Origin: Prorocentrum cordatum
Lineage: Eukaryota; Sar; Dinophyceae; Prorocentrales; Prorocentraceae
Direction: 5' to 3'
DNA length: 64,000 nt
NCBI GenBank assembly: GCA_963575745.1
Contig: CAUYUJ010000935.1
Span: 17,388 to 81,387 of the forward strand
Shown: positions 10,468 to 20,427 of the stretch, piece after piece
Position numbering within the stretch: position 1 is the stretch's first letter
Layout: the number at the start of each line of letters is the position of its first letter
Position numbers and translations under genes: made by a program
Notes under the pieces: generated by a model
Databases searched by the model: none
Seen by the model: the letters and a program-made list of their open reading frames with translations, nothing else
What the model was told of the DNA's origin: nothing

Positions 10468-10628
10468 AGGAGGGAAAGAAACCCACAGACACAATGAATC
10501 GTCGACCCCCCAGAAGAGATGGGAAACTGTGGGAGGTGGGGAGGAAGGCACAAACCAAGAAGACATGGGACAATATGGGGGAGTCCTGTTATTTGTGTGC
10601 ATTCATTTGTGTGTCCCAGGGCCCCTTC
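10468..10628 (+). mobile_element. dispersed element family 6, copy 1
   Basis: This segment is similar to 16555-16710 over about 150 bp, with shared words CACAATGAATCG/CACAATGAGTCG, CCCCAGAAGA, GGAGTCCTGT and TTTGTGT. Both copies end in a pyrimidine-rich stretch and CAG directly before GGCCCCTTC, like a splice acceptor followed by the same exon start. Weak inverted ends (GACACAATGAAT versus ATTCATTTGTGTGTC) are visible. Confidence 0.65.
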
Positions 10629-10742
10629 GCGTAGGTGCGTTGGCGCCACGTCGAAAGCCCTGCGCTGGGCAAGTCGAGGAGCTCGGAGAGCCGGCAGGCC
10701 TGCAGGACGTATCTGGCGCCGCGGCCAGCTCGCTGCGAGAGG

Positions 10743-10912
10743 GTGGAGAGGAGGAGGAGGAGGAGGAGGAGGAGGAGGAGGAGGAGGAGGAGGAGGAGNN
10801 NNNNNNNNNNNNNNNNNNNNNNNNNNNNNNNNNNNNNNNNNNNNNNNNNNNNNNNNNNNNNNNNNNNNNNNNNNNNNNNNNNNNNNNNNNNNNNNNNNGA
10901 GGAGGAGGAGGA
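10743..10912. repeat. GGA tract interrupted by a 100-base assembly gap
   Basis: GGA repeats run into exactly 100 N at 10799-10898 and resume afterwards. The true length is unknown, and the reading frames listed across it are meaningless. Confidence 0.98.
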
Positions 10913-10924
10913 CGGGGCTGAAGA

Positions 10925-11100
10925 GACGGGGGTCAACGCAAACGTAGGTCAGCCAGGGCGCCAGATCTTGCAGGATCCGGCAGGGCCAGGGTCGCATTGA
11001 CCCGAGTTTGGGCGCAGGAGTTTGCAGGATCCTGCAGGATCTTGCAAGGCCTGACTGACCCGGGTCTGGATTGACCCAGGTCAGAAGATCCCCGAGGAGG
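10925..11100. repeat. dispersed GGATCCTGCAGG/TGACCCGGGT repeat, copy 1
   Basis: It starts GGGGGTCAACGCAAACG and ends GGTCAGAAGATCCCCGA. The same start and end recur at about 36950-37170 with a different middle. Many internal palindromes (TGCAGGATCCTGCA type). Confidence 0.7.
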
Positions 11101-11348
11101 AGGAGAAGGTGGAGGAGGAGGGGGAGGCTCTTTAGGGGGTTGCTCCCTGGGACCCCTCATGAGCCGGGCCAACTTTTTCCCCTTCCGTCCTTCCCGTTCT
11201 TCGCTTCCGCTACCCTCGCCACTTCTCTCCCCTCCTCCGTGGTTGGTCCCACGCCTGATGTCCCTACATAATTGTAGTGGCGCGTCGGCTGAGCCCAGCT
11301 TGATCAGGCGCACCCGTCAAGCAGTGGCGAAGCGTCCTGGCTCGCCTA

Positions 11349-11510
11349 TAGTCCTACCAAACAATGTTCTAAGAACCTTTTGCGGGTCCAGCGAAATGTT
11401 CTTAGAACTTTTCTGGCGGAGCCTGTCTTGTTCTGTCGGATTTATGTTCTAAGAGCATTTTTTGTTCTTAGAACATGTTTGGGTTCTAAGAGCACTCCGT
11501 GGTAGGACTA
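11349..11510. mobile_element. MITE-like element with 11-bp TIRs
   Basis: TAGTCCTACCA (11349-11359) is perfectly inverted at 11500-11510. If the outer TA is the target duplication, the element is GTCCTACC...GGTAGGAC with TA on both sides, as for Tc1/mariner-type MITEs. The interior contains several near-palindromes GTTCTAAGAAC/GTTCTTAGAAC. The sequence just upstream (about 11323-11400, AAGCAGTGGCGAAGCGTCC onward) is shared with 40909-40970. Confidence 0.55.
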
Positions 11511-11519
11511 CAGGAATGC

Positions 11520-13070
11520 CAGGACGGTCGGTCCCTGCTCAAATCCGAGGCCCGCGGATTCCGCGAGGTTCGCGTGGAGGAGGAGGGGGACGAGGAGTTC
11601 TCCAGCTCTCCCCTGGCATCGGGTTGTGCTCTTCTCTTCCCCGACGGGAGGGAGGAGGAGGGAGAGGGGGGAACGACACGGGCTTTCGTTTTGTCTCGGG
11701 GGGGGGCTCCAGAGGCTCCCCTGACATCCGCGCATTACGAAAACGATTACGACAGAAGGTGTTCGACCGCTTTCGCCCTTTGGTTGTCCTGACTGGGCCC
11801 CGCGACCGTCAAACGTTTGCGGCGCCGAAATGTGTATTCATTATCGGTTACTTGTGGGAATTTCCAAACGTTGCTAGTGCTGGGCTTCTTTCGGGAATTG
11901 TGGCATTGCCCGCGTCGGGAATTCGGGCTATCCCGCCGTAGTGACAAATATAATCGTCTTTCATAGCACTCTATCATTTCCACTACGGCCTCCCAGGAGT
12001 TGTCTCTTAGCGCCGACTCATCCAGGACGACAGATGTTCTTATTAAGGTGCGAGCCGCGATGATCGGTGGGCTTGAGAGCGTCAGCGCCGCCAAACGCGC
12101 GGTGTTTGGATTGACTGTCGGCATCTGCTCTGCGGGACAGATGTGGAAGTGTTCATGGTGGGCCAGATCTTTAAGTTGGGGGGCGGATGGGAGTGAGCGA
12201 GACCGCGAAGGTCCCACCGTGACAAGTTGATGACCAACCCCATTCCCTCTCATCCGTCGCATCGTAATGCGGGTGGGGTCTAGGAAAATGGCCCGCCCCC
12301 CAAACGAATATAATGTTTTAACTTGACACAGGATTGAAACATCTGATCGTGCGACACATCGGAGAGACAATAATACGTCCAGGCAGCACAGGTTGAGATC
12401 CACGGAGATGGGAAACCACAGCCCCACATACATAAGTCAGAACCGGATCTGAACCCCCGCATCCTAGAATGCGATCGTGTTTGATTTTCCATGCACAGAT
12501 TCATACGTTTCGATGCCATTCTTGTCGGTGACATTCCCAGGTCTAAGGGGAAGCAGCTGTCGCCCTGGGGATGTAATTTGGGGCCTCAGATCTGGTCGCC
12601 GCGAAGAAGAAGAAGCAAGCACAGCGCGCCCGTCGTCCACGTGTTTTCGGTCCTGTGGGGCCAGGCTTCGGCCGTGCTTTCGCCCCTCCCTCCTCCCATC
12701 ACCTCGTCCGTCCCCCCTTGCCTCTACTCCCCCCCCCCCTTTCTCTGCCCCCCTCCTCCCTGCTTCTCGTCCTCCCTGCCCTCCCAACCTCATCCCCTTC
12801 TCCGTCACTTCCCCCTGCTCTCCTCCAAGAAGAGCCACAGCCTCTTCCCACCCACTGGCCCGTGCCTTTCTGGCCACAGCGTCGGAGTAACCGGGCAGGA
12901 TAGCGATCTGGCGGTTGGGAGAGTAAGGGCAGATGTTTCTAGTCCACCTCGCTCTCGGCGAACGTTGGCTTGACTTTCGTTGTTGTGCTGTCGTAACCGA
13001 ACCCTGATCCCCCACCCCTGTCCCTCATTCTTCCATCCTTCCCCCCCTTGCTCATTCTGTCCCCCCCTCC
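11520..13070. other. intron-like stretch without a supported gene
   Basis: A balanced frame at about 11515-11620 (DGRSLLKSEARGFREVRVEEE) could be an exon, but no splice phase supports it. The remainder to 13070 holds AT-richer unique sequence and C-rich tracts (12715-12830). I see no family-specific signal. Confidence 0.4.
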
Positions 13071-13076
13071 CCGAAG

Positions 13077-13200
13077 GTTCTGAACGCCTTCCTGGATTCC
13101 TTCACCTACGTGCACAAGCTCAGCTTCCAATCAGAGGTCCAGGGGATGGAGGCCACTGATCGCCAAGATACCCGCTCCATGCTCATCCGCGTCATCACCA
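13077..13200 (+). CDS. candidate exon C, continuing exon B
   Basis: The acceptor CCTCCCCGAAG precedes a frame-0 start at 13077 that reads VLNAFLDSFTYVHKLSFQSE, then VQGMEATDRQDTRSMLIR. It opens on a codon boundary, matching the codon-boundary end of exon B, so KFPLK joins VLNAF. The 3' border is uncertain: GT follows at 13187 or 13203. Downstream is low-complexity CT and TCC DNA. The peptide has alternating hydrophobic and charged residues typical of helices. I cannot name the family. Confidence 0.55.
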
Positions 13201-13317
13201 TCGTTCGAATCCACCCCCCATCTCTTCTATTCCTCCCTCTTCCACCCTGTCCGTGCCTTCTCCCCCTGTGCTCTCCCAACCCCGCTCCATCCCTCCATCC
13301 CTCTTCCTTCTCCTGCC

Positions 13318-14013
13318 TTCGTCTCTCTCTCTCTCTCTCTCTCTCTCCCTCTCTCTCCCTCTCCCTCGCTCCTCTATCCGTTCACCCTCCCTCATCGGCC
13401 CTCCCTCTCCCTCCGCAGCTCCCCAGCTCCGATAACGCACAGCACGATGGTTTGTTGCAGTTTCAGGCCCGCTACGACACGCGTTCGCCTCCTCCTCCTC
13501 CTCCTCCTCCTCCTCCTCCGCCTCCTCCTCCTCCTCCTCCTCCTCCAGAGATAGCGCAATGGAAAGGGTTGGGGGGAGGGGTAGGACGTCTGACATGGCG
13601 CAAGTGCCCATAGCTTGACATGAGTACTACTCTCCCCTCTCCCTGGATCCTGCCCGCTCGGAGCCTGTGCTCTGTCGCAGAGGTATATGGTTCCAACATG
13701 TGTGAGGGTCACTCTAGCTTGTTCGATCGAGTCGGCTCGAGCGTTTCGAGATGGTGCTCCTGCTGACGCGGCGGCTTCGTTTTCAGATCGACGCGTTGCT
13801 CCCGTCGGCCACAACGGCATGCCCGCCCCACCGCGGGCCGCAGCTCTGGGTCCGAGTCGACCACTGCCGCCCCCGGGGAGAGGGGCCAGCCAGGATGTCC
13901 GGCCGCCCGGGGGCCTCTGAGGCCCTCCCAGGTTTCCAGAGGGAGGAGGAGGAGGAGGAGGACGAGGAGGAGGAGGAGGAGAAGGAGGAGGAGGAGCAGG
14001 AGGAGGAGGAGGG
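13318..14013. repeat. CT, TCC and GGA tracts
   Basis: CT run at 13318-13376, TCC run at 13485-13545, GGA run at 13940-14013. Between them is unique sequence; a frame after the TTTTCAG at about 13786 could be coding but cannot be fixed to a phase. At 14095-14275 the word CACCGCACGGT and its inverse recur four to five times. Confidence 0.8.
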
Positions 14014-14394
14014 TCCCATCCGGCGCCTGCCGTTGATCCTCCTGCTCCTCTCGGGGGCCCCCAAACGGGGTGCTGACCACGCCGCGCGGTGAGTCGGTGG
14101 GGCTTCGGGGTCACCGCACGGTTTTGGGGCTCGGGTCGCTCTCCGAGGACGTCTCGGGCGACGGGAGCCTCCGGGGTCCCAAAGACCGTGCGGTGGCGGA
14201 CCGTGCGGTGAGGTCTTGGGGGATCTCGAGGTCACCGCACGGTCCGCCGTCACCGCACCGTTTCGGGACTCCAAATCCTCGCATTCCTACACCTCCTGCT
14301 CTTGCTGCTGCTGTTCCTCCCCGCCGTCATCCATCCTCATCCAAAGCCCCTTTTCTTTACCAAAAACTTGTCCCTGTCGCACCCTGCGGATTGC

Positions 14395-15110
14395 CGCCTA
14401 GGGCGGGCCAGGCGCTTCGCCTGAAACATCCTCCAAACGTGCGATCTTGAAGCTTAATGTCCGAACAGCTTCAAGGAGCATGGGCGGCTCCCGCTCAAAA
14501 TCTGGCGCTCGCTTTCGCGCCGCGCGCATCCCCCTTGCAAAAGTCTGCGGGAGCTTCGAGCATGGACGGCGGGTCCTCTTTCGGGGCACCGGGTCTCGCC
14601 GTGGAGCGCCGCGCTCAAGCTCTGGGTCTCGCCGTGGAGCGCCGCGCTCAAGCTCAGATTGACAAGTTCGAGGCAGCTTCGCGGGTGGAGGGCGGGTCTC
14701 CTCAAGGATGCGTCTGCCGCGTCAGCGCCGCGCAGAGGGTCTCCTCAGAGGGTGGAGGGCGGGTCTCCTCAGAGGGTCTCCGCAGAGGGTCTCCTCAGAG
14801 GGTGGAGGGCGGGTCTCCTCAGAGGGTGGAGGGTCTCCTCAGAGGGTGGAGGGCGGGTCTCCTCAAAGATGCTTTCTGTCTTGTCAAAGGCTGCAGAGGG
14901 TGTCAAAGGGGTCCAGAGGGTGGAGGTCCCGGGAATGGTGTTCTGGCACGGCTCGGGGCCCTCAGGACGAAACGGTCATTTTGATCCGTGGTGCTGAAGT
15001 CCCAGGTATGGTGTCGTTGCGCGAGTTCGGAGCGCCAGTACGCACCAGTCACGTTGACTCGTGGGCGTGAAGGTCCCAGGAGTGATGTCTTGGCACGATT
15101 GAGGGTTTGC
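14395..15110 (+). repeat. composite dispersed repeat, forward copy 2
   Basis: The left part (CTCGCTTTCGCGCCGCGCGCAT, 14512-14530) and right part (GTCCCGGGAATGGTGTTCTGG, 14926 onward) match the two halves of the repeat at 2219-2740. Here the halves are separated by an internal tandem expansion at 14683-14870. Confidence 0.65.
14683..14870. repeat. GGGTCTCCTCAGAGGGTGGA tandem units
   Basis: Units of 15 and 27 bases built from TCTCCTCAGAGGGTGGAGGG repeat about seven times. Confidence 0.85.
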
Positions 15111-15598
15111 AGACGGTAGTTGTTTCAATGGGGCTTTCTCCAGCAATCAGACAGTAGTTCTTGCAGGGACGTCTGAAGAGGAACTTTGGAAGGTGTAGTG
15201 GAACATTGTTGATGCGCTTTGGGTTTGCACTGATCCTTGTCCTCACAGTTGGGTCCTCTTCGAGGAGGGTCTCGGGTCCGCTACGATACCCGTCGGCGGA
15301 TAGAGACAACTCAGCGCCAGCGAAAGGGATTTGGTGGGAAGGGTAGACGTCAGATGTGGCTTCAGCGCGCCAGGCTTGCCCCCCAGGGCTGGACCTGAAC
15401 GGTGGTTTTGGCGATTTCGTGGGCCGTTTGCGTTTCGATTTCGTTTTGCGGTAAAGGCGGATTCGAGAGACAAGCAAGGAACACCGACAACCAAACGAAA
15501 AAGAAAAACGCCGTTGAGGTTCAGCCCTGTTGCCCCCTCTCCCTGTCACCTCCTCCCTCCGTTTCACGTCACACCCGCCCTCCCCCGTCCTGTGTTCA

Positions 15599-15751
15599 CC
15601 GAGCGCGTTCCACCACTTGCAGGGTGCCTACTCGCAATCGTCAGAAACAAAAACACATGTCGGCTTGGATGTAATGTATCGTAGATCCCCCGCGGGGGAT
15701 CCAGGCCATGTGCGAGTAGTTACTTTGTGAGTAGTGGAACGCGCTCGTCTA
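15599..15751. mobile_element. TIR element family 3 with 8-bp target duplication
   Basis: CGAGCGCGTTCCACCAC at 15600-15616 is inverted at 15731-15747 with one mismatch, and an inner CTACTCGCA/TGCGAGTAG pair extends the fold. TGTGTTCA flanks both sides (15591-15598 and 15752-15759). The centre holds an 18-base perfect palindrome at 15684-15701 (GATCCCCC/GCGGGGGATC). Non-autonomous: no transposase. Confidence 0.7.
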
Positions 15752-15796
15752 TGTGTTCAGTTCCTTCTCCTTCCTTGTTTACCTCTCAGTCCGAGT

Positions 15797-15826
15797 CTCT
15801 CCTCCTCCTCCTCCTCCTCCTCATCG

Positions 15827-15874
<48 letters not shown>

Positions 15875-15990
15875 CTGAAGCCCCTGGGCTCTTGCGCGGG
15901 AGCAGGGGAAAGAGAAGGGGGAAAGAGGAGAGAGAGAGGACGACGAGGAAGAGAAGGAGGAGGAGAAGAAGGAGGAGGAGGAGAAGGAGG
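15797..15990. repeat. TCC, TCA and GGA tracts
   Basis: TCC run, then a pure TCA run (15827-15873), then GGA-rich sequence to about 15990. Confidence 0.9.
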
Positions 15991-16119
15991 ATTGACAGGG
16001 GGTGTAAGATTGTGCCGAGCGGGGTGACTGGGTAACGCCAGGTTTGGTTCTGCCAACGACCATTATCCAAGACCTTCTCCAGCGGGTTTTGCAGGGGCAA
16101 GACGAGTGGGAGGGGGGGG

Positions 16120-16255
16120 GGGGGCATGCTGCGCACGGAACGAGTTCCGTGAAAACACCCGTGACTGATGTTGTTGGCCATGGTGAGGCGGCCATGATGC
16201 CCACCTCACGGACCGCGGCGGTGCGGGCCCGGCCGCGAAGCGCCTTGATACAGAG
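16120..16255 (+). CDS. possible exon ending at a canonical donor
   Basis: A frame reading GHGEAAMMPTSRTAAVRARP ends at CAGAG followed by GTAAGATG, the best consensus-like donor in this part of the window. The minus strand of the same region also reads a balanced frame, so strand is not secure. The start is not determined. Confidence 0.22.
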
Positions 16256-16309
16256 GTAAGATGTGAAGGCCATGGCGGGCCCTTCTCTCCAGCAAGAGCC
16301 CTCCTAATG

Positions 16310-16462
16310 TTAAGTCGGGCGTGCCCCTCTACAGGAGGAATGTTCAAAGATAGTCAAAAATAGTCTGTGGGACGTTTTTGTTTGACTGTTCGTGGGCATG
16401 TTTTAGAGTATCTTGACACCTGTCGCCCACAACCCGCCTGCAGGGGGGCATGCCCGACCTGA
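16310..16462. mobile_element. TIR element family 1, copy 1
   Basis: It starts TTAAGTCGGGCGTGCCCCTC and ends with the inverse GGGGCATGCCCGACCTGA. It is related in ends and interior to 52928-53087 (GGGACGTTTTTGTTTG versus GGAACGATTTTGTTTG). The flanking octamers TCCTAATG (16302) and TCCCAGTG (16463) agree at 6 of 8 positions, consistent with a decayed 8-bp target duplication. Confidence 0.7.
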
Positions 16463-16554
16463 TCCCAGTGGTCTTCCACTGAGCGCGAGGTGCCTGTCAT
16501 GCCCCCTCCCCTCACGTGCCCACGCAGTCCCGCCCACGGGGGCCCCGCACCCCC

Positions 16555-16710
16555 CAAGCTAGGAGGGGAAAAAACCACACAATGAGTCGGCGATTCCCCA
16601 GAAGAAGTGGGGAAACATCGGAAGTGGGGGGGAAGATAAAAAACACAGAAAATATAGGGAAATAGGAGTCCTGTCATTTGTGTCTATTGTGTTCCAGGGC
16701 CCCTTCACCA
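16555..16710 (+). mobile_element. dispersed element family 6, copy 2
   Basis: Second copy of the 10468-10628 element. It again ends GTGTTCCAG before GGCCCCTTC; the following frame reads GPFTKAGEFQRGRGQRG to an AG at about 16788. That frame may be a short exon, at low confidence. Confidence 0.65.
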
Positions 16711-17118
16711 AGGCCGGCGAGTTCCAAAGGGGTCGAGGGCAACGGGGGTCGGACCAGCCTTCCGCGTGCAACCCCTTTCTTCCAGCCATCGGAAGGGGGG
16801 TGCCCAAACTCCGCTGGAACGCCTCAGTTTCGGGGCTCGAGCGAAGCGTTGTTTTGGCGCATGCGTGGGCCGTTTTCGCTCCGATCTCGCTCCGCAGCGA
16901 AGGCAGCACGGAGAGCGAACGAAGACAGAGCGAACAACAGAACACATTGCTTCCCTCGAGCCCTGTTCAGTATGACGTCGGCGTCGCCCCATCATACTTA
17001 TATTATATGTGCGTCGCCCCCCCAGGGGCGACGCGCGCACCGAGAAATCTTATAGTACATGTGTCTCGGCGGGCGCTTCATGGCCACACCGCTCGGGAAA
17101 GGATGTACTACAAGATGG

Positions 17119-17326
17119 GTATGCTACACGTTCGGGTCGGACGCGCGCGCCTCCAAGCAGAACATCTAGTACTTCAGCGAGCGAAGAACGGTATAAAATA
17201 AACTTTTTCGCTGTCGGGGGCGCCTGTCCCTGGGCGGCTGGAAAGTTTATACCCCTACGGTGGCACCGTAGGGGTATGCTATACGTTCGGGTCGGACGCG
17301 CGCGCCTCCAAGCAGAACATCTAGTA
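17119..17326. repeat. 54-bp direct duplication
   Basis: GGGTATGCTACACGTTCGGG and the following GTCGGACGCGCGCGCCTCCA through CATCTAGTAC recur at 17119-17170 and 17272-17326. The second copy is interrupted after CTAG by the element at 17321-17508, so the first copy shows what the uninterrupted site looks like. Confidence 0.85.
17249..17277. repeat. perfect 14-bp-arm palindrome
   Basis: ATACCCCTACGGTG (17249-17262) is perfectly inverted at 17264-17277 with one central base. It adjoins the second copy of the 54-bp duplication. Confidence 0.9.
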
Positions 17327-17508
17327 CAGTCGGGGCGCTGAAGAAGGAACCCTTCTAGTTGGGGAGGGGCTCCGTGTTCCTTGATCGTGTCACAATTTGT
17401 TTTAGGTTGTCATTTGGTTTTCGATGGGACATCGAAGTTCGACGTGTGGAAAACAAGGGCCTCGTTCCTTATTTAGGGTTCCTTAGGTCAACGCCCCGAC
17501 TGTACTAG
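17321..17508. mobile_element. MITE-like element with 17-bp perfect TIRs
   Basis: CTAGTACAGTCGGGGCG at 17321-17337 is exactly inverted at 17492-17508. The outer CTAG (or the TA within it) may be the target duplication. Interior of about 150 bp, no coding sequence. Insertion into the second copy of the 54-bp duplication supports mobility. Confidence 0.7.
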
Positions 17509-17589
17509 CATGTCTCCGTGCGTCCCATGGCGGTCCCATGTTGCTTCCCTCCCCTCCGTGCCCTCGCTGCCTCCCCTCCCCTGCTGCTG

Positions 17590-17720
17590 CCTCCCCTCCG
17601 CTCCGCGCTGCCCTCCCCCCCTCCTCCTCCTCCTCCTCCTCCTCCTCCCCCTCCTCCTCCTCCTCCTCCTCCTCCTCCTCCCCTTCCTCCTCCCCCTCCT
17701 CCCCCTCCTCCTCCTCCGTG
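17590..17720. repeat. TCC triplet tract
   Basis: TCC repeats directly before the zinc-finger frame; they extend that frame artificially with poly-Leu or poly-Pro. Confidence 0.93.
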
Positions 17721-17737
17721 GGGCTGGATGGGTAAAA

Positions 17738-19328
17738 ACGCAGGCTCGGAAACCAGACGGCACGGTATATATCAAGTTTCGCCGGCAACCTCGTGTTTTT
17801 TTCTGGCGCCACCTTCAATATGCTGGTGTGGAAGTCGAGCTCCGGATACTGCGGCTCAAGATGTTCCAATCATTTCTCCGAGAGCCGCTGCATCATCAAA
17901 TGTATTTCACGGCGTTCTTTGGCGCCATGGCCTTCGAGGACGTCCGCGGCTGCACGAACCACCCGTGGCACTCGCAGCTGGTTAACGACCTCACCGAGAT
18001 GGGAGCTACTAGTTTGGGCGTGTCGTGCGCAGCAAGTATGGCCCGGGAGCCGAGGCAACTACTACACGATAGTTCACTTCGGGATCGTTTCCTCGGGGCT
18101 GATGTCGAAGAGCTTCGCGCGGTTGCTCTTTCGGCGTCTGGCAGTGTACTTGGGACAAAAGCTTCTGGGAACGAAGAAGAAAGTGAACACTTTATGTGTG
18201 ACGGTTCGATGTATAGTGGGTGTGCTTGCGGCCGTACTTTCTGTTCACTGCACGCCCTGCAGGCGCATGACAATCACATGCTTCGACGGGAAGGCAACAT
18301 TTTCACCACCGCGTTCGTGGTTGCCCCGATGTGTCCCTGGTGTCTGTCATCTTTCTCGTCTCGCGAGAGCGCAGTCAGGCACGTGCGCGCTATGACTCGC
18401 ACGAGAGAGTGCCAGTTCGATATGGCTATCATTCCTAGCACGGTGCCGGACGAGCAAGAGATCGTATGCCCATGTTGCAGTGAAGAGTTTTCACATCTTT
18501 CAGCGTATCACAGGCACGTGAGGCTCGAGCATTTCGCGGGGCCGCAAACGGTCGTTTTGCCACCTGTGCCGGAGTTCGTCCTGGATGGACCTCCTGGGAG
18601 GCGCCGTCGACGAGGCGAGCCAGCAACAGGCTCCCAAGTCGCGAGCGGTCGGAGCTTCCCCGCAGGAGACGAAGAAGTACTTGGAGACCACGATGAAGAC
18701 CGCCTGCAGCCTGAAGTTCGCCTAGCGTATTTTCAGAGCCGTATGCACCGACACCTACACCCTCGACCCCGCGGACGAGTTCGTGGTTCAGTCCAAGGCA
18801 ACCTCGGTCCAGTTCAACAAGAAAGCCAAGGAGCTCAGTGCAGAGGCTCGCCGGCGCACCATGGGCGAGCCCCACGTGCAGGTCTTCAACACGTGGGCGA
18901 AGCTCGCGCTGCAGCACCACCAGAGCAAGGACAACGAGGCCGAGGTCAAGCGCCTGACCAAATTCAACGAGATCATGATGGTCGGCGGCAAGGAGAAGGC
19001 TCTGGAGAGGTTGCTTCAGCAAGTGAGGTACGCGTACGTCACCCACCCCAGGGGGGGCCACGGCAATCACAACAGCAGGCTCGAGGCGAACGTGCGAGAG
19101 ACCATCGTGGAAATCGATCCGGCCGCAGATCCGTCCGGGGAAGATCTCGGTCTCAAGATCAAGCCGCGCCCGTGCTACGCCGCTTGGCTCAGCATCCAGA
19201 TGGCGATTCAGGAGAAGGGCGCCGAGCACAAGTACGGGATGCCTCCAGCGGGCGACCTCGAACGCAGGGTTCAGAACGCCTTGAACGAGATGGCCGGGGA
19301 GCCAGCGAGGTACAAGTTAGACGACTAG
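17738..19328 (+). pseudogene. broken C2H2 zinc-finger protein, perhaps retroelement-derived
   Basis: Frame 2 is open from the TCC tract through about 18590 and holds three finger-like motifs. They are CACGRTFCSLHALQAHDNH (from 18221), CPWCLSSFSSRESAVRH (from 18332) and CPCCSEEFSHLSAYHRHVR (from 18467), the last close to C-x2-C-x12-H-x4-H. Coding quality then moves to frame 0 (about 18540-18600), which reads AVDEASQQQAPKSR, meets one TAG at 18723, and continues as a charged helical region to a stop at 19326. The shift and the stop suggest decay, or missed introns. Arrays of C2H2 fingers lie near the N-terminus of many non-LTR retrotransposon proteins and this resembles that layout, but no reverse transcriptase follows here. 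Confidence 0.5.
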
Positions 19329-19676
19329 ACGGCACCATTGCCACGCTCACCGGTCCAACGGCTGAGCGGTACTTGAGCTGGCTGCATGGCTGCATGTAAT
19401 GACGGTTCACACGTGGCGGTTGGCATGTCAACGAACACGGTTGGCATGCACCGGCGCTCTGTCGCGCTCTGCGTGGGCGCCTCAGGCAGTGCGCTAGAGG
19501 TGCCAGTGGGTCCCTCGACTCGCGCGCCCTCCCTTTCGGGGCCCTTGCGGGCGTATCCCATCTCTGAGAGCCAGGACTATATGCTGCCACGATGTTTTTT
19601 TACAGTAGTCCCTTTTCCAAGCAAGTCACGGCATGGAGCTCTCCGCAGAGACACTGGAGTCTGGAGTCTGGAGTCT

Positions 19677-19812
19677 CCCCCCCCTCCTCCTCCTCCTCCT
19701 CCTCCTCCTCCTCCTCCTCCTCCTCCTCCTCCTCCTCCTCCTCCTCCTCCTCCTCCTCCTCCTCCTCCTCCTCCTCCTCCTCCTCCTCCTCCTCCTCCTC
19801 CTCCTCCTCCTC
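19677..19812. repeat. pure TCC tract, about 44 repeats
   Basis: The longest uninterrupted triplet run in the window. All six-frame homopolymer ORFs across it are artefacts. Confidence 0.98.
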
Positions 19813-19998
19813 GCTTGCCATGCTGCTCTCCTCGCCTCCGTGCCGGCGCTGCTGCCAGGGCGGGCCCGCCCGCCCGCGCTCGGGCCGCGCGCCGCTCTCC
19901 CCGCCGCCGGGGCCGGCCCGCCGGCCGGCGTCGAGCGAGTCTCCGTCCGAGTCCGTGCTCCCTCTGGACGCCCGACATGGGCACCGAAGGAATGGGTA

Positions 19999-20178
19999 CT
20001 CCAGATTTCGTAATAAAGGGAGGGGGGTCTCATTTCGGGGGGGGTCTCTTCCAGGCTATCTTGGAGGGCCTGGAGGGGTCTGGGGACGATGTTTTGGAGG
20101 GTTCTCCCACGGGGGGGGGTCTGAAATGGCTTGTCTTGGAGGGTCCAGACCCCCTCCCTTTTATCACGAAATCTGGAG
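19999..20178. mobile_element. TIR element family 5, copy 2
   Basis: Near-identical to 9335-9516, with the same CTCCAGATTTCGTAATAAAG left arm and inverse right arm. Here the flanks are GGGTA and TACAA, so the fold extends to GTACTCC...GGAGTAC. Confidence 0.8.
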
Positions 20179-20427
20179 TACAATTTCCAACAGCAGTTCC
20201 TGTTCATTCTGAACAGGACTCGCTGTCCGCGCCGCCGCGGCCCGTGTCCATTCGAGACAGGAGGCCGCCCGCCCAGCAGCGGCCGCTGTTGGTCTGGGAC
20301 AACACTTGCTGTTGGGCATTGTGCCCATTCTTCCGGTACCCATTTCGGGTGTCCAAAGTCCGAGTCCATGCTCTCCCCGTCCGCCCGCGGGGGCTTCGCA
20401 TCCCCCCGCGACCAGAATGCGAAAGTC

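Noticed and set aside
19633-20013. Poly-Leu, poly-Ser and poly-Pro frames with membrane-like hydrophobicity
   Set aside because: Translation of the pure TCC tract; hydrophobicity is meaningless.
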